Under the pieces are notes generated by a model. That model made no database searches. It was not told the DNA's origin and was given only the letters and a program-made list of their open reading frames with translations. Both the position numbers and the translations under genes were made by a program. Of a DNA stretch of 64,000 nt, positions 57,621 to 64,000 are shown piece by piece. Numbering within the stretch: position 1 is the stretch's first letter; each line of letters starts with the position of its first letter. The stretch is from an uncultured Lachnospiraceae bacterium (GTDB taxonomy: Bacteria > Bacillota > Clostridia > Lachnospirales > Lachnospiraceae): contig CAJUQO010000009.1 in the NCBI GenBank assembly GCA_910588295.1, forward strand, positions 17,083-81,082. Direction: 5' to 3'.

Positions 57621-58610
57621 ATGCCGGGATTTGACAGTGTGATAGGACTGGAGGACGTGGTCAATTATTTGCAGAAGGTAATCCGGACGGATAAGGTGGC
57701 CCAGACGTATATTTTTTATGGAGAGGCGGGGACGGGCAAAAAGCTTTTGTCTGGCATCTTTGCCATGACGCTGCAGTGTGAGAAGGGCGGCATCGAGCCC
57801 TGTCTGGAGTGTTCCTCTTGCCGGAAAGCGGAAACAGGTAATCATCCCGACATTATTACTGTGACCCATGAGAAACCGGGCAGCATAGGTATTGACGAGA
57901 TTCGGAAGCAGTTAGTGGGGGATATATGGATACGGCCGGAATGCGGCCGAAGCAAGATCTATATTCTGCCCGAGGCGGAGAAGATGACGATCCAGGCGCA
58001 GAATGCCCTGTTAAAGACGCTGGAGGATCTGCCCTCTTATGCGAAAATATTTTTGCTGACGGACAATGCGGATCAGCTTTTGCCCACGATCCGTTCCCGG
58101 TGTGTGCACCTGCAGATGCGTCTGGTGAGTGAGCAGCAGATCCGGGATTATCTGATGGATACCTGCGAGGTGCCCGATTATTACGCGGAGCTGGATGCTG
58201 CCTATGCCCAGGGAAATGTGGGTAAGGTCAAGGAGGTGTCGTCCACAGGGGAATTCCATAACCGGGTGGAGCGCACGGCGAATATTTTGAGCCGTTCCGC
58301 CCACATGTCCATGGGACAGGTGATGGAGTGCGTCAAGCAGCTGAATGACGAAAAGGCCCATATAGATGAATACCTGGAGCTGTTTGCCCTGTGGTTCAGG
58401 GATGTGCTGCTGTTTAAAGCCACGGCAGAGGTGGATAAGCTGGTGTTCCGTCGTCAGCTCAATGATATCAAGATGCGGGCCAGCCAAAGCTCCTATGAAG
58501 GGTTGGAGGAGATCCTGGACGCCATAGAGAAGGTGAGGACCCGTCTGAGCGCTAATGTTAATTTTGAGCTGACGTTGGAGCTTTTGCTGCTGACGATCCG
58601 GGAGAATTAG
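57621..58610 (+). CDS. holB: DNA polymerase III subunit delta-prime
   Basis: A 329-aa clamp-loader subunit that helps place the beta clamp on DNA. The N-terminal AAA+ fold has FYGEAGTGKKLLSG where the usual P-loop Ser/Thr is lysine, which fits a delta-prime that does not hydrolyse ATP; a zinc module with four cysteines (CEKGGIEPCLECSSC) follows, then QNALLKTLEDLPSYAKIFLL and the SRC motif (TIRSRC). The ATG at 57621 has AAAGGAGG. It starts the holB-ricT-trmN6-rsmI run that is conserved in Firmicutes, which supports delta-prime over gamma/tau. Confidence 0.88.
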   Translation: MPGFDSVIGLEDVVNYLQKVIRTDKVAQTYIFYGEAGTGKKLLSGIFAMTLQCEKGGIEPCLECSSCRKAETGNHPDIITVTHEKPGSIGIDEIRKQLVGDIWIRPECGRSKIYILPEAEKMTIQAQNALLKTLEDLPSYAKIFLLTDNADQLLPTIRSRCVHLQMRLVSEQQIRDYLMDTCEVPDYYAELDAAYAQGNVGKVKEVSSTGEFHNRVERTANILSRSAHMSMGQVMECVKQLNDEKAHIDEYLELFALWFRDVLLFKATAEVDKLVFRRQLNDIKMRASQSSYEGLEEILDAIEKVRTRLSANVNFELTLELLLLTIREN

Positions 58611-58632
58611 TGTATGAAAGAATGGAGAATAT

Positions 58633-59505
58633 ATGATAAATGTGATAGGTGTCCGTTTTCGTAACGTGGGCAAGATTTACTATTTTGATCCGAAGAATTT
58701 TCCGGTTCATGAGGGAGATCATGTGATCGTGGAGACTGCCCGCGGAGTGGAATATGGTTTTGTAGTCTTTGGGCCCAGGGAGGTGCCGGACGACAAGGTG
58801 ATACAGCCTCTGAAAAGTGTGATCCGTGTGGCGACGCAGCGGGATGAAGCCAGGGAAGAAAGTAACCGAAAAAGGGAGAAAGAGGCTTTTCAGATCTGCA
58901 TGGAAAAGATCCGGCAGCATAAGCTGGCAATGAAACTGATCGGGGCCGAGTACACATTTGATAATAATAAGGTGCTGTTTTATTTTACGGCGGACGGACG
59001 TATAGATTTTCGGGAGCTGGTAAAAGATCTGGCTTCGGTGTTTAAAACCCGCATTGAGCTGCGGCAGATCGGAGTCCGGGATGAAACGAAGATCCTCGGA
59101 GGCATGGGGATTTGCGGCAGAGCGTTGTGCTGCCATACCTTTTTGTCGGAATTTGCGCCGGTTTCCATTAAAATGGCGAAGGAACAAAATCTTTCCCTGA
59201 ATCCCACCAAGATATCGGGCGTCTGCGGCAGACTGATGTGCTGCTTGAAGAATGAGCAGGAGACCTATGAGTATCTGAATCAGCGGATGCCCGGCATGGG
59301 GGATACGGTGACGACGCCCGAGGGTGTCCGGGGCGAGGTGAGCAGCCTCAATGTGCTGCGCCAGACCGTGAAGGTGCTGGTAAACGTGAATGACGAGAAG
59401 GAGCTTCGGGAGTACAGTGTGGATGAATTGAAGTTCCGGCCCAGGCATAAGAAGGTGAAGGTATCCCAAGAAGAGATTAAGGCGCTGGCGGATCTGGAGA
59501 AGTGA
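58633..59505 (+). CDS. ricT: RicT/YaaT (PSP1-domain) protein
   Basis: A 290-aa protein. In Bacillus the RicA-RicF-RicT complex carries iron-sulfur clusters and acts with RNase Y in mRNA maturation and in sporulation/competence control. The PSP1 fold is clear (NVIGVRFRNVGKIYYFDP, KLIGAEYTFDNNKVLFYFTA, GVRDETKILGGMGICGRALC) and the conserved cysteines are kept: GICGRALCCH near residue 157 and GVCGRLMCCL near 196. The ribosome binding site is weak (GGAGA). It lies 22 bases behind holB, as in B. subtilis. Confidence 0.92.
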   Translation: MINVIGVRFRNVGKIYYFDPKNFPVHEGDHVIVETARGVEYGFVVFGPREVPDDKVIQPLKSVIRVATQRDEAREESNRKREKEAFQICMEKIRQHKLAMKLIGAEYTFDNNKVLFYFTADGRIDFRELVKDLASVFKTRIELRQIGVRDETKILGGMGICGRALCCHTFLSEFAPVSIKMAKEQNLSLNPTKISGVCGRLMCCLKNEQETYEYLNQRMPGMGDTVTTPEGVRGEVSSLNVLRQTVKVLVNVNDEKELREYSVDELKFRPRHKKVKVSQEEIKALADLEK

Positions 59506-59526
59506 GCGGCGCGGGAGGAATGGACG

Positions 59527-60279
59527 ATGGATGTTGTGCTGGAGGCGGGAGAGCGCCTGGATGACCTGCAGAACGGGTATAAGCTGATCCAGCAGACGCG
59601 GGATTTCTGTTACGGTATAGATGCGGTTCTGCTCTCCTGGTTCGCACGGATAAAAAAGGGCGAGCGGGCGCTGGATCTGTGTACCGGTTCCGGTGTGATT
59701 CCCATTCTTCTGAAGGCAAAAACAGAGGGAGCGCACTTTACGGGGCTGGAGATTCAGGAGAGAAGCGCAGCCACGGCCCGAAAAAGTGTGAAGTATAACG
59801 ATCTCGGCGGCGATGTGTCCATTGTGACCGGGGATGTGCGGGAGGCGGTGTCTATATTTGGCGCCGCCTCTTTTCCGGTGGTGACCTGCAACCCGCCCTA
59901 TATGACGGGGAACCATGGTCTGACGAATGCGGCGCCGGCTAAGGCAATCGCCCGCCACGAGATTCTGTGCACGCTGGAGGATGTGGTGTCCCAGACGGCG
60001 GCGCTGCTAACAGACAGAGGGCGGTTCTACATGGTGCATCGGCCCTTCCGGCTGGCGGAGATCATGGGAACGCTGATGAAATACGGGCTGGAGCCCAAAC
60101 GGATGCAGCTTGTTTATCCCTATGTCGACAGGGAGCCGAATCTGGTGCTGGTCGAAGCGCTGAAAGGGGGGCGGCCCCGGATCACCGTGGAGCGTCCCCT
60201 GATCGTGTATGACGGGCCGGGGCAATATTCCAGGCAGATCCATGAGATATACGGGCTGGAATGGAATCCGGGGAGATAA
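59527..60279 (+). CDS. tRNA1(Val) (adenine37-N6)-methyltransferase-like protein
   Basis: A 250-aa SAM-dependent methyltransferase of the TrmN6/YabB family. It has the SAM-binding ALDLCTGSGVIPILL near residue 48, GLEIQERSA near 73 and the catalytic NPPY in VVTCNPPYMTGNH near 120. The start ATG 59527 is in the frame of the family N-terminus; an ATG at 59520 is out of frame. GGGAGGAA precedes it. It sits between ricT and rsmI, the same order as in B. subtilis (yaaT-yabA-yabB-yabC), here without a YabA gene. Confidence 0.85.
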   Translation: MDVVLEAGERLDDLQNGYKLIQQTRDFCYGIDAVLLSWFARIKKGERALDLCTGSGVIPILLKAKTEGAHFTGLEIQERSAATARKSVKYNDLGGDVSIVTGDVREAVSIFGAASFPVVTCNPPYMTGNHGLTNAAPAKAIARHEILCTLEDVVSQTAALLTDRGRFYMVHRPFRLAEIMGTLMKYGLEPKRMQLVYPYVDREPNLVLVEALKGGRPRITVERPLIVYDGPGQYSRQIHEIYGLEWNPGR

Positions 60280-60322
60280 AGGAGCCGGACTGGATTTCCG
60301 GGGATATAGAATGGAGGAGGGC

Positions 60323-61180
60323 ATGGCAGGAAAACTATATTTATGTGCGACACCCATAGGTAATCTGGAGGATATCACCCTCCGGGTACTGCGGATTCTG
60401 AGAGAGGCGGATCTGATCGCAGCAGAGGATACGAGGAACAGCATCAAGCTCCTGAATTATTTTGAAATCCACACCCCCATGACCAGCTATCACGAGTATA
60501 ATAAGATCGATAAAGGGCATAAGCTGGTGGAAAAAATGCTGGCCGGTACGGTAGTGGCCCTGATCACCGACGCGGGGACGCCGGGGATTTCCGATCCGGG
60601 GGAGGAACTGGTGCGGATGTGCCTGGAAGCGGGGGTGCCGGTCACTTCCGTGCCGGGGCCCGCAGCCTGCATCGCGGCGCTGACCATGTCCGGGCTGCCC
60701 GCCAGGCGCTTTGCTTTTGAGGCGTTCCTGCCTGCGGACAAAAAAGAGCGGCGGGCCGTTCTGGAGGAAATGTCCGAAGAGACCCGGACGATGGTTCTGT
60801 ATGAGGCGCCCCACAGGCTGGTGCGCACATTGGAGGAGCTGTCCGGTGTGCTGGGGGAGGAGCGGCCGGCAGCTATCTGCCGAGAGCTCACTAAACGTCA
60901 TGAGACGCTTTTTAGCGCCACCCTGGGGGAAGCGCTGGCCCATTACCGGATTCAGGAGCCCAGGGGGGAATGCGTGCTGGTGGTGGCCGGGAGGAGCCGA
61001 CGGGAGCTTGAATCTGACCGCCGGAGAGTTTGGCAGGAGATGAGTGTGGAGGAACACATGGATTACTATGAAAGCCAGGGAATCGGAAATAAAGAAGCCA
61101 TGAAATTGGTAGCAAAGGATCGCGGCGTGCCACGCCGGGAGGTATATGCTTATCTGGTAGAGCGAAAAACGGACGCATAA
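60323..61180 (+). CDS. rsmI: 16S rRNA (cytidine1402-2'-O)-methyltransferase
   Basis: A 285-aa enzyme that methylates C1402 in the decoding centre. Features: KLYLCATPIGNLEDITLRVL at the N-terminus, AEDTRNSIKLLNYF, HEYNKIDKG, ALITDAGTPGISDPGEELVR near 77 and PGPAACIAALTMSGLP. The ATG at 60323 has GGAGGAG at 60313-60319, which decides against the longer frame that starts inside the previous gene. The region 61181-61250 before spmA carries TTGACA (61205-61210), so spmA may have its own promoter. Confidence 0.93.
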   Translation: MAGKLYLCATPIGNLEDITLRVLRILREADLIAAEDTRNSIKLLNYFEIHTPMTSYHEYNKIDKGHKLVEKMLAGTVVALITDAGTPGISDPGEELVRMCLEAGVPVTSVPGPAACIAALTMSGLPARRFAFEAFLPADKKERRAVLEEMSEETRTMVLYEAPHRLVRTLEELSGVLGEERPAAICRELTKRHETLFSATLGEALAHYRIQEPRGECVLVVAGRSRRELESDRRRVWQEMSVEEHMDYYESQGIGNKEAMKLVAKDRGVPRREVYAYLVERKTDA

Positions 61181-61250
61181 GGTAAGGGAAAAGTTCTTCC
61201 GGGAGCAGACGCCACATATATTGTCTTGACAGAAATAAGAAGAGGCGGCT

Positions 61251-61868
61251 ATGCTCAATTTACTCTGGTGTATGATGATGCTGACCGGCATTGTCTACGG
61301 CGCATTTAACGGGACGATGCCGGAGATCACCGATGCGGCCCTCGATTCGGCCCGGGAGGCGGTTTCCCTGTGCGTATCCATCGCCGGGGTGGTGGCCTTC
61401 TGGAATGGGCTGATGCGGATCGCTGAGGAGACCGGTATGGTCCGGACGGCGGCGGAGAAGCTGCGTCCGTTTTTATTATGGCTGATGCCGGGCTTAAAGG
61501 GGCAGACCCGGGCTCTGGAATATATCTCGACGAATATGATCGCCAATGTGCTGGGTTTGGGCTGGGCGGCCACCCCGGCCGGGCTTAAGGCAATGGAGGA
61601 GCTTTCGAAGCTTGAAGAGGACCGAGGGGCAGGCCGACTTCCCGAACCGGTGAGGAAACGAGGGGTAGCCAGTAATGAAATGTGTACGTTTTTGATCTTG
61701 AATATATCGTCGCTGCAGTTGATTCCAATGAATGTGATCGCATATCGGTCACAATATGGGAGCGTGAATCCGACGGCGATTGTGGGGCCGGCGATCATGG
61801 CTACGGCGGTGAGTACGTTGGTGGCTGTGGTGTTTTGTAAGGTGATGGATGGGAAACGGAGCGGATAA
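61251..61868 (+). CDS. spmA: Spore maturation protein A
   Basis: A 205-aa membrane protein of the nucleoside-recognition/Gate family, involved in spore core dehydration together with SpmB. It has WCMMMLTGIVYGAFNG, LRPFLLWLMPGLKGQTRALE, the conserved TNMIANVLGLGWAATPAGLK near 96 and the C-terminal NVIAYRSQYGSVNPTAIVGP. The expected partner spmB does not follow; instead an A/T-rich cassette begins within 130 bases and ends in a second partial copy of spmA. The ribosome binding site is weak. Confidence 0.9.
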   Translation: MLNLLWCMMMLTGIVYGAFNGTMPEITDAALDSAREAVSLCVSIAGVVAFWNGLMRIAEETGMVRTAAEKLRPFLLWLMPGLKGQTRALEYISTNMIANVLGLGWAATPAGLKAMEELSKLEEDRGAGRLPEPVRKRGVASNEMCTFLILNISSLQLIPMNVIAYRSQYGSVNPTAIVGPAIMATAVSTLVAVVFCKVMDGKRSG

Positions 61869-61882
61869 ACCTCTCCGTTTTT
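61856..61882 (+). terminator. Terminator at the end of spmA
   Basis: ACGGAG (61856-61861) pairs with CTCCGT (61873-61878), followed by TTTTT. A closely similar hairpin follows the spmA fragment at 63908-63933. Confidence 0.65.
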
Positions 61883-61924
61883 CATCTATTTTGTATACCC
61901 AAAGACTTCTATATTGATTTAACG

Positions 61925-61953
61925 TGTACAATATCTTTGGAACAGGGTATAAT
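61925..61953 (+). promoter_or_regulatory. Probable promoter of the ATPase-nuclease cassette
   Basis: TATAAT at 61948-61953 with TGTACA 17 bases upstream (61925-61930). A/T-rich context; the ATPase start lies about 40 bases on. Confidence 0.5.
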
Positions 61954-61995
61954 ACAAACAGAAAATAGATTAAAAATTGACTGGAGGCTACACTA

Positions 61996-63093
61996 ATGGC
62001 AATTAAAACGATTGAAATTTTAAATGTAATGGTATTTAAGCGTCATTTGAGAAAGAATAATGCTGCTTTTAAGTCTATAAAAGAAGGGGATTCATTTCAT
62101 GATGGATTCAAGATGGAATTTTGTGATGGGATAAATGTTCTGATTGGTGAAAATGGAGTTGGAAAGACAACTATTCTTAAGATGATCTATGCCGCGACAC
62201 AATGGTCAATGAAGCAGACAGATCAGGGAAAAACAAAAAGACTAGTACAATTTTTTTCAAACAGCCTGAAAGATAGCGATGCTTTAAAAAATGCAGAAAA
62301 TAAAGAAGGTTATTGTTATTATAAAGTATCAGACGGAACACATAGTTTTGAAGACAGCCTTTCCCATAAAGGTATATTCAATTACGATCAATGGCTTGGA
62401 TTAGATATACAGTCTGTCTTTATCCCTACGACAGAAATGTTGTCTCATGCAAAGGGATTCCTGGCTATGAACCAGAAATATAATATGCCATTTGATGGAA
62501 CACAGATAGATATCATTGTAAATGCTTCTTTACCAGAGACGCGGGAAATTCCATTTGCCATGAGTAAAATCCTTGATAAACTAAGCGCTGTAATTGATGG
62601 GACTGTTATTTTGGAAAATGATTCTTTTTATGTCTTAAAAAAAGACGGTCAGAAAGTTGATTTTTCATTAGAGGCAGAAGGATTGCGTAAATTAGGTCTA
62701 CTTTGGAAATTAATACGGAATGGTCTTTTGGAAAAAGGATCAATCCTTTTGTGGGATGAACCGGAAGCGAATCTAAATCCAGAATTATATCCCCTTGTCG
62801 CGGAGATTTTGTTGGAATTACAGGAAAATGGAGTTCAGATTTTTCTGGCAACACATAGTTATAATTTTGCAAAATATTTAGAAATCCGCCGTACGAATAA
62901 CGAGCAGGTGATGTTTCATAATCTTTATAGGAGCCACAATATATTTTCGAATGAAATGCAAAAGACATTCCCCGGGATGGATGATAGCAGTGAAGCAATA
63001 TATAGTCAATCAGCAGACAGAATGGACAAGATTAAATATAATCACATTATGACCGCGGATAATAAATTGCTTGATGAAGTATATGAACTATGA
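61996..63093 (+). CDS. AAA (SMC/OLD-like ABC) ATPase of a candidate two-gene defence cassette
   Basis: A 365-aa cytoplasmic ATPase of the AAA_15/AAA_21 type. Walker A is GENGVGKTT at residues 51-59, the signature-like region is SLEAEGLRKLGLLWKLI near 225-241, Walker B is ILLWDEPEANLNPELYP near 250-266, and the switch histidine is in IFLATHSYNFAKYL near 281-294. It lacks the Toprim domain of full OLD nucleases and any long coiled coil. GGAGG at 61983-61987 precedes the ATG. The next gene overlaps its end, so the two are coupled. Such ATPases pair with nucleases in Septu, Gabija and PARIS-type defence systems; the partner here looks different from those. The A/T-rich base use differs sharply from spmA upstream. 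Confidence 0.75.
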   Translation: MAIKTIEILNVMVFKRHLRKNNAAFKSIKEGDSFHDGFKMEFCDGINVLIGENGVGKTTILKMIYAATQWSMKQTDQGKTKRLVQFFSNSLKDSDALKNAENKEGYCYYKVSDGTHSFEDSLSHKGIFNYDQWLGLDIQSVFIPTTEMLSHAKGFLAMNQKYNMPFDGTQIDIIVNASLPETREIPFAMSKILDKLSAVIDGTVILENDSFYVLKKDGQKVDFSLEAEGLRKLGLLWKLIRNGLLEKGSILLWDEPEANLNPELYPLVAEILLELQENGVQIFLATHSYNFAKYLEIRRTNNEQVMFHNLYRSHNIFSNEMQKTFPGMDDSSEAIYSQSADRMDKIKYNHIMTADNKLLDEVYEL

Positions 63094-63613
63094 GGAAATG
63101 ACAGTGAAGAACTTATTTATAGAAGAAAATGGTGCATACAGCATTGATTGTAAGGCTGCTGTATGGGCAACGGATAAAATGCATGAAGATTATCATAATG
63201 CAGGAATACACATTAATGATGTGGATTTTTTGATTGAAAATTCTACGCATATTCTCATGGTAGAATATAAGAATGCATGTCTTGTAAGTGCAAAGAATCC
63301 AGAAGCATTTCATCCAATGGAAGATAAGAAAATATCGATCATAACACGTAAATTTTATGATTCTTTGCATTATTTGAGATTATTGGATAAAAGCAAACCG
63401 GTTTGGTACATATATATTCTTGAATATTCAAATGGAGATGTAACTACCAGAAAAAGATTGCGAAACAGACTAAAAATAGAGCTGCCCTTTTCTCTTCAGG
63501 AGAATATTGGAAATGGGAAAAGACTGATAGATCGGGTGGATGTTCTTTCCATAGATGAATGGAATGCTGACAGTCAGTGTGGAAGATTTCCAGTTAAACG
63601 AGTATTAGGATAG
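63074..63613 (+). CDS. PD-(D/E)XK-like nuclease partner of the AAA ATPase
   Basis: About 179 aa. Residues 47-67 contain HINDVDFLIENSTHILMVEY followed by K, which gives D51, E64 and K66, the D-x(12)-E-x-K pattern of the PD-(D/E)XK nuclease core; a basic region TTRKRLRNRLK lies near 135. No other domain is seen. Several starts are possible (TTG 63071, ATG 63074, 63083 or 63098); all overlap or touch the ATPase stop at 63093, and GAGGAA lies just before 63098, so reinitiation is likely. The family is not one I recognise by name. Together with the ATPase it makes a plausible sensor-effector pair against phage. Confidence 0.55.
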   Translation: MKYMNYEEMTVKNLFIEENGAYSIDCKAAVWATDKMHEDYHNAGIHINDVDFLIENSTHILMVEYKNACLVSAKNPEAFHPMEDKKISIITRKFYDSLHYLRLLDKSKPVWYIYILEYSNGDVTTRKRLRNRLKIELPFSLQENIGNGKRLIDRVDVLSIDEWNADSQCGRFPVKRVLG

Positions 63614-63692
63614 GTTGATTTGTTTGAAAGAATTAGAAATTTCCTCAAATTAACGAATAATTCCATGACTCAAGAAAATATTTAAAAAATTC

Positions 63693-63710
63693 GTGTCATT
63701 AACTTGACAC
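63693..63710. repeat. Inverted repeat at the cassette/spmA-fragment junction
   Basis: GTGTCA-TTAACT-TGACAC lies exactly where A/T-rich cassette DNA changes to spmA-like sequence (similarity begins at about 63711). It may be a recombination scar, an element end or an operator. No clear matching copy is seen at the left junction. Confidence 0.4.
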
Positions 63711-63919
63711 AAGCCGGGCTTAAGGCGATGGAGGAGCTTCGCAAGCTGGATGATGAACAGAGGCAGGGGCGGCTTCCGATCAATATCATTGCCTATCGGA
63801 GCCAGTATGGGAGCGTGAATCCGGCGGCGATCGTGGGACCGGGGATCGCGGCTACGGCGGTGAGTACGATTGTGGCGGTGGTGTATTGTAAGATGGTGGA
63901 TGGGAAGCGGAGAGTGTGA
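63704..63919 (+). pseudogene. Second, internally deleted fragment of spmA
   Basis: From 63711 to the stop at 63919 the sequence matches the 3' third of spmA at protein level (AGLKAMEELRKLDDE; IAYRSQYGSVNPAAIVGP; VDGKRRV). It lacks the first about 109 codons and also 28 internal codons between GRLP and NIIAYR, an in-frame 84-base loss that joins two CTTCCG/ATTCCG-type sites. It differs from the intact gene at many silent positions, so it is a diverged homologue rather than a fresh duplication. A TTG at 63704 could start translation but no ribosome binding site is seen. Confidence 0.85.
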
Positions 63920-63933
63920 GGCTCTCCGTTTTT
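63908..63933 (+). terminator. Terminator behind the spmA fragment
   Basis: CGGAGAG (63908-63914) pairs with CTCTCCG (63922-63928), followed by TTTTT. It corresponds to the hairpin after intact spmA. The last 65 bases of the window are very A/T-rich with no visible feature. Confidence 0.8.
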
Positions 63934-64000
63934 GTGATAAAAATAATTTATAGTGTATAAAACTAATAAAAATGTATTAAATTGGATAAAAAAGGTTTAA

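Noticed and set aside
61996..63613. Naming the cassette Septu, Gabija, PARIS or AbiL
   Set aside because: The effector lacks visible HNH, UvrD-helicase, Toprim or RloB features, so a named assignment would be unsupported.

Overview
The window is chromosomal DNA from a spore-former-lineage Firmicute, most likely a member of the Lachnospiraceae (Clostridium cluster XIVa). The reasons are the Firmicute gene order around rpoBC and the translation factors, a Firmicute-length S12, RicT and SpmA genes, an L10 leader, a SAM-I riboswitch in front of metK, and strong AGGAGG-type ribosome binding sites. I cannot name the species. Most genes are moderately GC-rich. Three stretches are visibly A/T-rich and look acquired: about 28.2-29.5 kb, 31.5-32.1 kb and 61.9-63.7 kb.

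Layout. (1) 1-1.6 kb: the 3' end of ulaG (ascorbate-6-phosphate lactonase) and a repeat-like hypothetical gene. (2) 1.8-28.1 kb: the transcription/translation supercluster rpmG-secE-nusG-rplK-rplA / rplJ-rplL / rpoB-rpoC / rpsL-rpsG-fusA-tuf. It is interrupted twice: by a small regulator, a 59-aa gene and a secreted polysaccharide deacetylase between rplA and rplJ, and by an 8-kb operon (Ser/Thr kinase, small membrane protein, 1848-aa Ig-like surface protein) between rpoC and rpsL. (3) 28.2-32.1 kb: an island with a dead, truncated phage/ICE-type integrase, a type II restriction-modification set (vsr, C5 methyltransferase, PmeII-like endonuclease) and a probable type I toxin-antitoxin pair. 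(4) 32.1-35.0 kb: a two-component system and a NUDIX hydrolase on the minus strand. (5) 35.4-42.4 kb: a sugar-type ABC importer (lipoprotein plus two permeases) in line with an HlyD-like adaptor and a MacB-like membrane protein, with no ATPase. (6) 42.7-44.7 kb: a YbaK-type deacylase and SAM-riboswitch-controlled metK, convergent on a shared terminator. (7) 44.8-50.7 kb: a second two-component system followed by a three-gene catabolic-looking set (URO-D-family methyltransferase, Gfo/Idh/MocA oxidoreductase, TIM-barrel isomerase). (8) 51.0-57.3 kb: a 2094-aa surface protein. (9) 57.6-61.9 kb: holB-ricT-trmN6-rsmI-spmA. (10) 62.0-63.6 kb: an A/T-rich two-gene cassette (AAA ATPase plus PD-(D/E)XK-like nuclease) lying between spmA and a second, internally deleted fragment of spmA.

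The strongest candidates for something undescribed are the ATPase-nuclease cassette with its duplicated spmA ends, which looks like a two-gene defence module; the toxin/antisense-RNA pair next to the restriction-modification island; the paired leader motifs in front of rplK and rplA; and the promoter that sits inside the loop of a terminator ahead of rpmG. All functional statements are read from sequence and remembered family features; no database search was run.
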